Source of the DNA: Bacillota bacterium
Lineage (GTDB): Bacteria > Bacillota > Clostridia > Lachnospirales > Lachnospiraceae
Direction: 5' to 3'
Length of the DNA: 64,000 nucleotides
Assembly: GCA_023390555.1 (NCBI GenBank)
Contig: JAEWCQ010000046.1
Location: 62,001 to 126,000, forward strand
The position numbers were made by a program, and so were the translations under genes. The stretch's first letter is position 1, and each line of letters starts with the position of its first letter. The notes beneath the pieces were generated by a model that saw only the letters and a list, made by a program, of their open reading frames with translations, did not search any database and was not told where the DNA came from. Below are positions 35,147 to 41,547 of this stretch, in pieces.

Positions 35147-35209
35147 TTATAACTTATAAATAGACTATACTACTTCACACTCACCACGTCAATGGCAAAT
35201 AAGCGAGTT
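35129..35209. repeat. Left flanking direct repeat of the prophage
   Basis: The first 23 bases (35129-35151, starting GATATTTATCCGATAG) are identical to 41605-41627. The following ~57 bases match with a handful of substitutions (shared blocks include CTATACTACTTCACACTCAC and ACGTCAAT). The repeat begins inside the centre of the palindromic core site, as expected if strand exchange happened there. Confidence 0.82.
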
Positions 35210-35235
35210 GGGTAATATTTGTTAAAATTATCCAA
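35208..35235. repeat. Second 11-6-11 imperfect palindrome just inside the left end
   Basis: TTGGGTAATAT / TTGTTA / AAATTATCCAA: arms agree at 9 of 11 positions as an inverted repeat around a 6-base centre. It lies 64 bases from the first palindrome and has no counterpart at the right end, so it belongs to the phage side. It could be a second recombinase site, an operator, or chance in AT-rich DNA. Confidence 0.4.
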
Positions 35236-35301
35236 TCAAACAATTTTGACAGGATAATTTTATATAAGCTACTGGTCTTTCCGATACTTTTGAGCTGTGC
35301 A

Positions 35302-35385
35302 CAATAGACAAAAAACGGTTGCAACCTGATTCGCTGCACATGTGCAAAACTTACAAATCAGAACACAACCGTTTTTCGCCTATTG
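35302..35385. repeat. Long hairpin with ~30-base arms (terminator, packaging signal or strand origin)
   Basis: Arms 35302-35331 and 35356-35385 pair at about 24 of 30 positions, including AAAAACGGTTG with CAACCGTTTTT. The 24-base loop contains the palindrome TGCACATGTGCA. It begins 8 bases past the stop of the - strand 85-residue gene, so it may end that transcript, but its size exceeds ordinary terminators. In Ff phages such intergenic hairpins act in packaging and replication. Confidence 0.7.
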
Positions 35386-35392
35386 ATTTACA

Positions 35393-35650
35393 TTATTGGA
35401 AATAACCGCTTATCTGGCTAAAAATATTATTGATATAATCGTACTTCTCATTTAATCCTTCTAGCATTGGCATATATTTATATACTTGATAAGCTACAAA
35501 TAGCATAGCAACCAACATAATAATAACTACAATATCAATAAATACTAAATGAGCATTTATACCGTCTGCCTTATTATGTACCATATTCGCTAATATTTCA
35601 TTCTGCTTTTTTAATTCCTCAAATTCTCTCCGTAATTCTTCATTCTCCAT
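35393..35650 (-). CDS. Small coiled-coil single-pass membrane protein of the prophage
   Basis: An 85-residue protein: residues ~1-22 are a charged coiled coil (EELRREFEELKKQNEI), residues ~35-55 a very hydrophobic membrane helix, and the rest a short polar tail. It is flanked by the two largest inverted repeats of the prophage. No ortholog comes to mind. It could be an accessory (exclusion or regulatory) gene or a small virion/assembly protein. The ATG lacks a strong ribosome-binding site. Confidence 0.5.
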   Translation of the reverse strand: MENEELRREFEELKKQNEILANMVHNKADGINAHLVFIDIVVIIMLVAMLFVAYQVYKYMPMLEGLNEKYDYINNIFSQISGYFQ

Positions 35651-35707
35651 ATTTTACCCCAACGTACAATTGTTAAATTGTCAATGCATTTCTAATGTCT
35701 TTATAGT

Positions 35708-35829
35708 AACACGAACCCCATAGGCTGACAAGGGTACTCTAAAACTTTTCCATATACACATATTTTTTTCAAATCTACGAGGAAAACTTTTAAAGCTACT
35801 CCCCCTTGTCAGCCTATGGGGTTCGTGTT
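35708..35829. repeat. Perfect 27-base inverted repeat around a 68-base loop
   Basis: 35708-35734 (AACACGAACCCCATAGGCTG...) and 35803-35829 are exact reverse complements. The AT-rich interval is 68 bases. It sits in the intergenic region between the divergent 85- and 99-residue genes. A perfect structure of this size argues for selection: a replication origin element, a packaging signal or a regulatory cruciform. It is G/C-richer than its surroundings. Confidence 0.8.
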
Positions 35830-35894
35830 CCCAGTCGACTATAGAAAAGCACCTTGACAATTCAACAATCCATTCACGAAAGGAGTGAAACATT

Positions 35895-36194
35895 ATGAAA
35901 AATTTTGAATCAGTCTCTGAACTCACTGAAATGTCTATTGAAATCATCGAAGAAATGCTTTCAATTCAAAAAGAATTAATGCATGAAAACAATTTACTTA
36001 AAACCGCATTAGATGAAATTATCACCTATGAAGATGAACTAATCAATGAAAACAAAGAACTAAAAGACGCACTGAACAAAATTGCTTCATACAAAATTGA
36101 AAATGTACCGAAAAAATATCGGGAAAAAAGTCCTTATCCGTATATGACCGGATGGATACAATCAATAGCCGAACAAACACTAAGAGGGGAATAA
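35895..36194 (+). CDS. Small coiled-coil protein, unknown, on the opposite strand to the phage structural genes
   Basis: A 99-residue acidic, helical protein dominated by a coiled coil (residues ~10-66; HENNLLKTALDEI, NENKELKDALNKI repeats) with a more basic, aromatic tail (KKYREKSPYPYMTGW). It has no membrane segment. AAAGGAG lies 8 bases ahead of the ATG, and a strong terminator follows. Being antisense to the virion genes, it resembles a regulator or accessory gene. No family recognised. Confidence 0.6.
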   Translation: MKNFESVSELTEMSIEIIEEMLSIQKELMHENNLLKTALDEIITYEDELINENKELKDALNKIASYKIENVPKKYREKSPYPYMTGWIQSIAEQTLRGE

Positions 36195-36209
36195 ATCCCC
36201 TCTTTTTTT
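36183..36209 (+). terminator. Terminator after the 99-residue gene
   Basis: AGAGGGG / CCCCTCT perfect stem (36183-36189 with 36197-36203), 7-base loop, seven T residues. It overlaps the last codons of the gene. Confidence 0.9.
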
Positions 36210-36319
36210 ACTGTACTGAATCTTGTCAAAAGCATCAAGATCAAATCATAAATTCTCTAAAATTTATTTACTTTTATCAAGCTTAATGCTATATTTTTTT
36301 CATGGGGGTGTAGGGATAT

Positions 36320-36481
36320 ATGAAAAAGAAAAAAGGATATTACGAAATTAAGCCACGTAAGTATAAAATAAGCGGTCATTCCGATAAAAATATAATCCTT
36401 GATATTATCGGAACAATCGCTCTTGCTTTGATTTTTTTATTAGTCTGGAAACTCCGAGATATAGGATTCGATTTTTTATAA
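36320..36481 (+). CDS. 53-residue basic single-pass membrane protein of the prophage
   Basis: ATG at 36320 to TAA at 36479. The N terminus is Lys/Tyr-rich (MKKKKGYYEIKPRKYK), residues ~26-43 form a membrane helix (ILDIIGTIALALIFLLVW) and the tail is short. GGGGGTG lies upstream. It is convergent with rep, separated from it by 3 bases. Small basic membrane proteins are common in inoviruses, but I cannot assign this one. Confidence 0.55.
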   Translation: MKKKKGYYEIKPRKYKISGHSDKNIILDIIGTIALALIFLLVWKLRDIGFDFL

Positions 36482-36484
36482 TTA

Positions 36485-37327
36485 TCACAATTTCACAGTA
36501 ATGTATTTAATTGTCTGCCCGGCATCTGGAATATGTTGAACTTTCATATAATCAATTTCATATGAATTCAGCATATTCCAGATTTCATTTTCCGGCAAAT
36601 TATAAACAGTCTGAATTGATTTTTCTAAATTATTAGATGGATAAAATCTCCTCTTTCCCGGAATCTCTTTACAAAGATTTTTTGTAATATACTTTGTAAT
36701 ATATGACGCACATCGAACAGAATTTTGTACGCGAGTTGCAGTAGACCAACCATTTTTCCAATTTTCTATATTATAAATAGTTGGATAATGTTCATTTTTT
36801 TCTGTTCTTAAATACGCTTTTTTTCCTATAGCCACTCTACCAGAATCCTCAAACTGTATATTTCCGCAATCTGCAAACAAACCATGCACATGATAACCAC
36901 CCTTTTCATGTTTTTCAGCAAGAAATAAATACTTCATATTCGGTGCATACCTATTTCTCATGTTCTTACACCAATTACACGTTTTTTTCATGACTTCACT
37001 GTAATCATTCCTATTAACCTTTTTTTCAGCAAACGTCAATGTCACAAACCAATCCCAATTATTATTCAAAGTATAGTCATATATGTTCTGTATAGTCCTA
37101 TTTATAGATACTCTTTCACTATGTTCATTTTTTTCATTATCCGTTTTAGTAGCCGACCTATCATCTTCTTTTTTTTCCTCATTTTCCACGAAATTTAGTT
37201 GATATAATTCATCTTTAATCTTTTCATTTATATTTGTATCTGCATCTTCTACCATAATCGGTCTATCATAAATACGAAATTGAAGAAATCCGTTATACTG
37301 GACAACTTTAAGATTATAAGCAGACAC
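36485..37327 (-). CDS. HUH-family rolling-circle replication initiator (Rep)
   Basis: A 280-residue Rep that nicks one strand to start rolling-circle replication of the phage. The three motifs of HUH endonucleases are visible: motif 1 WFVTLTF (residues 93-99), motif 2 GGYHVHGLF with the HVH metal ligands (146-148) and motif 3 YITKYITK with the catalytic tyrosine (209 or 213). The N-terminal ~85 residues are acidic and poorly conserved. Start is GTG at 37327 with GGGGTGAAA upstream. The arrangement is like Reps of small ssDNA phages of Firmicutes. It is the distal gene of the - strand morphogenesis run. Confidence 0.88.
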   Translation of the reverse strand: MSAYNLKVVQYNGFLQFRIYDRPIMVEDADTNINEKIKDELYQLNFVENEEKKEDDRSATKTDNEKNEHSERVSINRTIQNIYDYTLNNNWDWFVTLTFAEKKVNRNDYSEVMKKTCNWCKNMRNRYAPNMKYLFLAEKHEKGGYHVHGLFADCGNIQFEDSGRVAIGKKAYLRTEKNEHYPTIYNIENWKNGWSTATRVQNSVRCASYITKYITKNLCKEIPGKRRFYPSNNLEKSIQTVYNLPENEIWNMLNSYEIDYMKVQHIPDAGQTIKYITVKL

Positions 37328-37380
37328 ATTTTCACCCCATTCTATATTAAATTGTCATTGCACATGAGCGAGTTATGTTG

Positions 37381-37440
37381 CTACTGTCAAGTAGTATCTC
37401 CAGCACCGACATTCGCCGGGGCCCCGCAAAGCACCCCATG
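37381..37440. other. Candidate double-strand origin (hairpin plus GC-rich patch) upstream of rep
   Basis: CTACTGTCAAGTAG (37381-37394) is a perfect 5-base stem with a 4-base loop. Next to it, within the 3' end of the Zot-like gene, is a GC-rich patch containing CCGACATTCGCCGG and GGGGCCCC, which stands out in otherwise AT-rich phage DNA. Rolling-circle origins often place the nick site in such a hairpin close to rep. This is a structural inference; no known nick motif was matched. Confidence 0.4.
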
Positions 37441-38133
37441 CTCAAGGCGGTGCCGGAAAAATTCTTCAAGCGTAGGATAATCCCTCTCAATAACACCATC
37501 TTTTTTAAAATCTTCTGAACTTTCAAAAGTAGCAAATGTATCATAAATATTGTAATATTTCTTATGAGCAGAAAAGAACTCACTACCAACCTTTTCACGC
37601 CCCATCGGATACCATAATTTAACAGCAACAAATAGTTTACCCACAAACAAAACTGACATGATAATCCCAGGTATACCAAAATTAGAAACTTTTCGATGGA
37701 TAATTTCATATTCAATTTGCGCTCTAACTTGCCTGTCAAGCATTCTATCAAATTGAGCAATCAAAACCACGTCATAACCAAGTTTCCTATGTTGCGAAAA
37801 AAACTTGCACCAATCCGACCTATCTTTATGGCTATAATCTCGACTATTAAAAAGTATACCCGCTTCATCAATTACAAGAAGTATCTGCCCTTCTTTTGGA
37901 GTTCTGCCTTTAAAATACTGTTTTGAGTAATTTACCAAAAAAGCAACGGTCAATTCAGAATTGTCGACATAAGTAAATGCATTATAAAAACGCTTTGCTT
38001 TAAACTTCTTATAATTCACCTTTACAGGAAAATTACAGATAGTTGCATGACCATGCTTAATGCGGTTATATATTTTTTCTGCTATATGTAAAGATTTACC
38101 ACTACCGGGAGTGCCACTATATAAGGAAATCAC
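37387..38133 (-). CDS. Zot/pI-like phage assembly ATPase
   Basis: A 248-residue inner-membrane ATPase of the zonular occludens toxin/gene I family, needed for filamentous phage extrusion. Walker A GTPGSGKS lies at the N terminus, Walker B ILLVIDEAG follows ~75 residues later, and a single membrane helix (GIPGIIMSVLFVGKLFVAV) lies around residue ~155. I chose the GTG at 38133, which has GAAAGGAGAGAAGG directly upstream; an ATG at 38172 would add 13 residues without such a site. The last residues (CGAPANVGAGD) are encoded by the unusual GC-rich patch. This gene is the best single marker of an inovirus. Confidence 0.88.
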   Translation of the reverse strand: MISLYSGTPGSGKSLHIAEKIYNRIKHGHATICNFPVKVNYKKFKAKRFYNAFTYVDNSELTVAFLVNYSKQYFKGRTPKEGQILLVIDEAGILFNSRDYSHKDRSDWCKFFSQHRKLGYDVVLIAQFDRMLDRQVRAQIEYEIIHRKVSNFGIPGIIMSVLFVGKLFVAVKLWYPMGREKVGSEFFSAHKKYYNIYDTFATFESSEDFKKDGVIERDYPTLEEFFRHRLEHGVLCGAPANVGAGDTT

Positions 38134-38172
38134 ACCTTCTCTCCTTTCACATATTTTAGAGATTGTAATCAA

Positions 38173-38293
38173 GACGCTTTTCCAAGCACTACGTGCTAGA
38201 AAAGCACTTCTTTCAAGTTTTTTCTATAATCGGAGTGCCGTCAACCCTATACAAGCTCGCTACGCTCGGGGTATGACTGAATTCCGATTTATT
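38173..38293. other. Short intergenic spacer with small palindromes between zot-like and pVI-like genes
   Basis: About 120 bases. GAGCGTAGCGAGC-type palindromic sequence (complement near 38262-38274) and GGCACTCCG segments could form hairpins. It may carry a processing site or a weak terminator. No gene seen. Confidence 0.4.
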
Positions 38294-38524
38294 TCATGAA
38301 ATAGCTTTAATCCAACGTAGCACAATCTGATATAAGTAAAATAAACCAACAGCAACAAGCCACGCTTCCCCTATAGCTATCATCTGAGAAATCGGCAAAA
38401 ACCAATTTAAATAACCAAGATACGGCATATCCCCCATGGCATTCAAGAATTTAGTAAACGGAGAAGTCGGCAACACACTCATAACTTTTTGTAATAAAGA
38501 ATTCACAATAGATGAATAGTCCAT
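38294..38524 (-). CDS. pVI-like small membrane protein of the prophage
   Basis: A 76-residue hydrophobic protein with probably two membrane segments (residues ~36-50 and ~54-70: AWLVAVGLFYLYQIVLRW) and a basic end. It sits directly after the adsorption protein gene and before the Zot-like gene, the position of gene VI (minor coat protein at the pIII end) in Ff-type phages. The call is by position and architecture; direct similarity to pVI is not claimed. Confidence 0.65.
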   Translation of the reverse strand: MDYSSIVNSLLQKVMSVLPTSPFTKFLNAMGDMPYLGYLNWFLPISQMIAIGEAWLVAVGLFYLYQIVLRWIKAIS

Positions 38525-38528
38525 TCTT

Positions 38529-39995
38529 CTACCCCCTTATAATATTTCTCGTAAGCAAAATCAAACCAACGATAAATAGCAATAAAACACCATACCGGAA
38601 TATTGTCGCAAGAATTGTCACCTTGCTAAAATCTAAAACAAAGGTATATTCAAAATTCATACTATCGACCTTTAAAGTCCATTCCCATTTAGGATCTTGA
38701 GGAGTAGCTTTCAAGATTTTAAAAGCCGAAATCAGGTCAAACGGTATACAGAACGGAAATAAAGTTTTTAATGTGCCACCAATAGAAGCCGTCTTATCCG
38801 TAACTGTGTCAGAATCATCCGGATTAGGTTCTGGTTCTTCTGGATCAGTCGGAGTTGTATCATCGGTTACTGTTTCTACTGGCACCACATCATCTATCGG
38901 AATATCCCCCGGTAGTACAACTTCTCCGGGAACATCAACCGGAATCACATCATCACTAGGTGGATTAATTACATCAGCAGTAGGGTCCACATCATCAACA
39001 GGAATAACAATATCACCAGATATAGTGATACCACCAGTATCATCCCTTGTAACGGTATTTCCCGGTGTAATAATGTCATAATTATCTACATATGAGCCAT
39101 CGTGAATAAGCGTATCTATACCATTTCTTACACCAATTTTACCGACAATATCAGTCGCATATTCCGACGGTGGCCATATCACATCAGCAAAACTATTATA
39201 AAGCATTGTTTCACCCCATCCAAAGCTATTGCCACCAACCCACATATCATGTACGACACCACTAGTTTCTAATCTTATAGTAACGTTGTAAAAGGAACTG
39301 GAAGAATACGTTCTTACAATTTTTCCAGCTGTATTCCTTACATAAACTTCTAAAAGACTACTATCAAATGTAACTGTATCAGTCAAATTAACCTTACGAA
39401 CAGGCAAATAATGATATATCACAGCATCATATCCTTGACCTAAATAAGATTTAGGTTGTTCGAAGAGAATAAGACCATCAGCACCAAGACAATGAGTATA
39501 AATATCACTTTGCACAGACTCATTTAAAGTATATGGTATATTACTAACAACTACAGAAGCATAACCGCTGGATACGTCAACAACATTTTTAGTAAGCGGA
39601 GTACCTATTTCATTTATCCATTCTTTTAATAATTTCCATCCCGCCGAAGTTCTATCAATAACAATATCCCCCGTTGTCTGCGCATCCGCAACAAGCTGGT
39701 CTAGCCAAAGATCAAATGTTTCAGAAGTTCCATTGTATTCAGACTTTGCATATTCCTTTATGCTATCCCTAACCGCTTCGGCATCTTGTTGTATAATTTC
39801 TCCATAATTATCGTAAACACTATAGCCACCAAACGACAATCCCAACGTAGCCATCAGACTCATAATAACATCCTCAGCAGTCCACAAAGCAAAGGGAATC
39901 CCTGCCGCAGAAACTTTATAAGAACCAAAAACAGAATTCATGATGATAAAAAAAACAGACGTGATCAGAACAACTCTTTTTGAAATAGTTTTCAT
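38529..39995 (-). CDS. pIII-like minor coat / adsorption protein
   Basis: A 488-residue protein. A signal peptide (residues ~1-31, MKTISKRVVLITSVFFI...SAAG) precedes a large extracellular region, a low-complexity Asp/Pro/Val/Thr linker (residues ~330-400), a domain ending in Cys (FPFCIPFDLISAFKIL) and a C-terminal membrane helix with a basic tail (IFRYGVLLLFIVGLILLTRNIIRG in part). This is the architecture of filamentous phage pIII. I place the start at 39995 rather than 40031: this ATG begins the signal peptide, has GGGGAAGA upstream and overlaps the stop of a 45-residue gene. The receptor is unknown. Confidence 0.82.
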   Translation of the reverse strand: MKTISKRVVLITSVFFIIMNSVFGSYKVSAAGIPFALWTAEDVIMSLMATLGLSFGGYSVYDNYGEIIQQDAEAVRDSIKEYAKSEYNGTSETFDLWLDQLVADAQTTGDIVIDRTSAGWKLLKEWINEIGTPLTKNVVDVSSGYASVVVSNIPYTLNESVQSDIYTHCLGADGLILFEQPKSYLGQGYDAVIYHYLPVRKVNLTDTVTFDSSLLEVYVRNTAGKIVRTYSSSSFYNVTIRLETSGVVHDMWVGGNSFGWGETMLYNSFADVIWPPSEYATDIVGKIGVRNGIDTLIHDGSYVDNYDIITPGNTVTRDDTGGITISGDIVIPVDDVDPTADVINPPSDDVIPVDVPGEVVLPGDIPIDDVVPVETVTDDTTPTDPEEPEPNPDDSDTVTDKTASIGGTLKTLFPFCIPFDLISAFKILKATPQDPKWEWTLKVDSMNFEYTFVLDFSKVTILATIFRYGVLLLFIVGLILLTRNIIRG

Positions 39996-40129
39996 TCTTC
40001 CCCACACTCCTCTATCAACTCTGTCAAACAATCAGAGTTCCAAGCATCAACGACAAAATTATCAAATAAATCTGATTCTTCAAGCATTCTCCCAGGGCAT
40101 AACACAGATATATCAGAAATATAAAACAT
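39992..40129 (-). CDS. 45-residue acidic protein coupled to the adsorption protein gene
   Basis: ATG at 40129, stop overlapping the next ATG (ATGA), so translation is coupled. TGGAGGTAATT is an excellent ribosome-binding site. The product is acidic, contains three Cys residues (VLCPGRM, SDCLTE, EECGEE) and has no membrane segment. Function unknown; it may only serve to couple translation or be a small virion accessory. Confidence 0.6.
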   Translation of the reverse strand: MFYISDISVLCPGRMLEESDLFDNFVVDAWNSDCLTELIEECGEE

Positions 40130-40148
40130 AATTACCTCCATATTTTCC

Positions 40149-40265
40149 TCAGTCATGATTAATATTTAAAATGTTAATACGAATCCCTTTACCATCACAC
40201 AAATCCCATTTCCACAAAAATGTAATTTCAATATTGAATCCAAATAATCCCACACATAATCGCAT
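40149..40265 (-). CDS. Possible 38-residue protein between the coat terminator and the 45-residue gene
   Basis: Open from an ATG at 40265 (GGGAG upstream) to TGA at 40149; starts MRLCVGLFGFNIEITFLWKW. The product is hydrophobic and aromatic, with two Cys. The frame is open upstream to 40289 as well. Real coding is uncertain; the position just after the major coat gene would fit a small minor coat or regulatory peptide. Confidence 0.4.
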   Translation of the reverse strand: MRLCVGLFGFNIEITFLWKWDLCDGKGIRINILNINHD

Positions 40266-40317
40266 AATATAATTCTCCCAAAGAAACATTGTGCATTGAA
40301 AACGAAATACAAAATCT

Positions 40318-40345
40318 AAAAAAAATAGAGGGCATCAGCCCCCTA
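40318..40345 (-). terminator. Terminator directly behind the major coat protein gene
   Basis: On the - strand TAGGGGGC / GCCCTCTA (40338-40345 with 40326-40333), loop TGAT, then eight T residues. One pair is a G-T wobble. Ff phages also have their central terminator right behind gene VIII, so that coat mRNA is made in excess over pIII. Confidence 0.88.
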
Positions 40346-40357
40346 CCTTTTCCCGGC

Positions 40358-40522
40358 TTACGCTTTGCCAGTGATTTTTTTGAAAACCTTAAGACCAAAG
40401 ACAACAACCATCACCGCGCCAACGACACCAAGTCCAATTGGCAGCACATTGCCAATAGCTTCTGTACAATTACTTGCAACATCTGTAAAAGCAGTTGTTA
40501 AAGCAGTCTGAATAGATTCCAT
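40358..40522 (-). CDS. Major coat protein (pVIII-like)
   Basis: A 54-residue protein: polar/amphipathic helix at the N terminus (residues ~1-24, MESIQTALTTAFTDVAS...), one membrane helix (residues ~27-43, GLGVVGAVMVVVFGL) and a basic C terminus KVFKKITGKA. This three-part plan, including the KxFKKxTxKA ending, is the hallmark of inovirus major coat proteins such as M13 pVIII. There is no cleavable signal peptide in front, as in some other inoviruses. GAGGGAAAAG precedes the ATG and a strong terminator follows. It is too short for most automatic gene callers. Confidence 0.85.
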   Translation of the reverse strand: MESIQTALTTAFTDVASNCTEAIGNVLPIGLGVVGAVMVVVFGLKVFKKITGKA

Positions 40523-40542
40523 ACTTTTCCCTCTTTTCCGGC

Positions 40543-40677
40543 TTATGCCTTATTAAAAATTTTTATTATTCCACCGACTGTGATACCAATTATTGAAGTA
40601 CCAGAGCCGGTAAAGAATCCATATAAAAGACCTATTGTAAATATTTGAATTATTTCATTCAACTGTAATGCTATCAT
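40543..40677 (-). CDS. 44-residue membrane protein (minor coat candidate)
   Basis: Starts MIALQLNEII and ends IIKIFNKA; one or two hydrophobic stretches with a Gly-rich middle (GFFTGSGTSIIGITVGG) and a basic end like that of the coat protein. AAGGGGGG precedes the ATG, which overlaps the stop of the upstream gene (ATGA). Position before the major coat gene fits pVII/pIX-type tip proteins or a second coat paralogue. Confidence 0.68.
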   Translation of the reverse strand: MIALQLNEIIQIFTIGLLYGFFTGSGTSIIGITVGGIIKIFNKA

Positions 40678-40832
40678 CTAACCCCCCTTATCCTATCAAA
40701 TAACATTTTCGCCAAAAGAAGTCCGGCGATAAAACCAATAACCGCAATACCACAAAGACCAAGGTTGACAACATTATTGTGATATAAAGAAATATCCTGC
40801 ACTGTTTCCGTCACATATTCTGTAGAATTCAA
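40674..40832 (-). CDS. 52-residue membrane protein with TTG start (minor coat candidate)
   Basis: TTG at 40832 with AGGTAG upstream; product begins (M)NSTEYVTETVQDISLY, then a membrane helix (residues ~24-42, GIAVIGFIAGLLLAKML) and a basic end FDRIRGVR. The polar-TM-basic plan again resembles filamentous phage coat proteins. The stop overlaps the next ATG. No internal ATG gives a sensible product, so the TTG start is preferred. Confidence 0.65.
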   Translation of the reverse strand: MNSTEYVTETVQDISLYHNNVVNLGLCGIAVIGFIAGLLLAKMLFDRIRGVR

Positions 40833-40919
40833 ACAGACTACCTACTTTCTTTAGGGGTGTACCGGGCACGAAAGATTAATAACGCACCCGGCTTTATGTA
40901 TAACGCGATGCGCTAATAC

Positions 40920-41183
40920 CTATTTTTTCTTTTCATCTTCATCCGGTAAAATTCGCTGAATGTTCAAAGAATTATATTGAGTATTCACCATACCCTGAAA
41001 ACGGTATGTTTTATACTTCGGATAAACACCACTCTTTATTTTCAAGTACAAGTCCTCTGTACAAGAAACAGTTCCCGCTTCATCGGAATTCTCAATAGAC
41101 ACGTTATAATACTTTTTTCCCTCTTTACCCTCATTTTCCTTTGCTGAAATCAGCACTCCATCAATAACAAAATTAATTCTCAT
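40920..41183 (-). CDS. Probable ssDNA-binding protein (pV-like, OB fold)
   Basis: An 87-residue protein: a first beta-rich part (INFVIDGVLISAKENEG), a YYNVSIEN strand, basic/aromatic residues (KIKSGVYPKYKTYRFQG) and a Lys/Asp-rich tail. Size and pattern fit the small OB-fold proteins that coat inovirus genomic ssDNA before packaging. GAAGGAGAGG precedes the ATG. Position at the upstream end of the virion operon also fits. Fold is inferred, not shown. Confidence 0.65.
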   Translation of the reverse strand: MRINFVIDGVLISAKENEGKEGKKYYNVSIENSDEAGTVSCTEDLYLKIKSGVYPKYKTYRFQGMVNTQYNSLNIQRILPDEDEKKK

Positions 41184-41203
41184 TCTTTTTCCTCTCCTTC
41201 AGA

Positions 41204-41368
41204 TTATCTAATTTGCTCAAACACATTTACTTTGCACTCTTTTCTTTTTTTACAAACATCACAAAAACTCACATAGTGACACGATCTCCCATTACACCGG
41301 ACATGTTCACACGTATTTAAAATGATACATTCGAAATCAGAACAAATAACAGTTCCGAAAACATCCAT
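41204..41368 (-). CDS. Cys-rich 54-residue protein, possible zinc ribbon
   Basis: ATG at 41368 with GTGAGGTG upstream. The product holds eight Cys and two His within 54 residues (SDFEC, NTCEHVRC, GRSCHYVSFCDVCKKRKEC), a likely zinc-binding module. A longer frame reaches 41524 but would cross a terminator-like hairpin, so I reject it. It is first in the - strand phage operon and could be a transcription regulator or Rep cofactor; no family recognised. Confidence 0.55.
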   Translation of the reverse strand: MDVFGTVICSDFECIILNTCEHVRCNGRSCHYVSFCDVCKKRKECKVNVFEQIR

Positions 41369-41406
41369 ATGTACTGACACCTCACACCCCCTTTTTTGCA
41401 ATAAAA

Positions 41407-41547
41407 AAGCACTTATAACTTTATAAGTTATAAATGCTTGTTGTGACTTCGCTGTAAAATCTAACGCTCCGCTTCGGATAAATAAAGTGTTATCCGAGAG
41501 ATTGCTTAACGTGCTCCAATTCACAAGGTAGGATTGCTCTGCAATCC
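41407..41547. repeat. Cluster of three hairpins near the right end of the prophage
   Basis: Hairpin 1: GGATTGC / GCAATCC (41531-41547). Hairpin 2: TCGGATAA / TTATCCGA (41474-41497). Hairpin 3: AAGCACTTATAACTT / AAGTTATAAATGCTT (41407-41439), followed on the - strand by a T-run, so it could end a short - strand transcript. In Ff phages an equivalent non-coding region carries the packaging signal and both origins. It may also encode a small RNA on the - strand. Confidence 0.6.

Noticed and set aside
38773..39081. A 102-codon + strand frame rich in Ser, Gly and Thr inside the prophage.
   Set aside because: It is the complement of the Asp/Pro/Val-rich linker of the pIII-like gene; no ribosome-binding site, and the composition is explained by the opposite strand.
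40289..40501. A 70-codon + strand frame in the phage coat region.
   Set aside because: It is antisense to the major coat protein gene, which has a ribosome-binding site, the right architecture and a terminator.
41369..41524. Longer version of the Cys-rich phage gene starting at 41524.
   Set aside because: The extra part crosses a hairpin followed by a T-run on the same strand and lacks Cys; the ATG at 41368 has a better ribosome-binding site.
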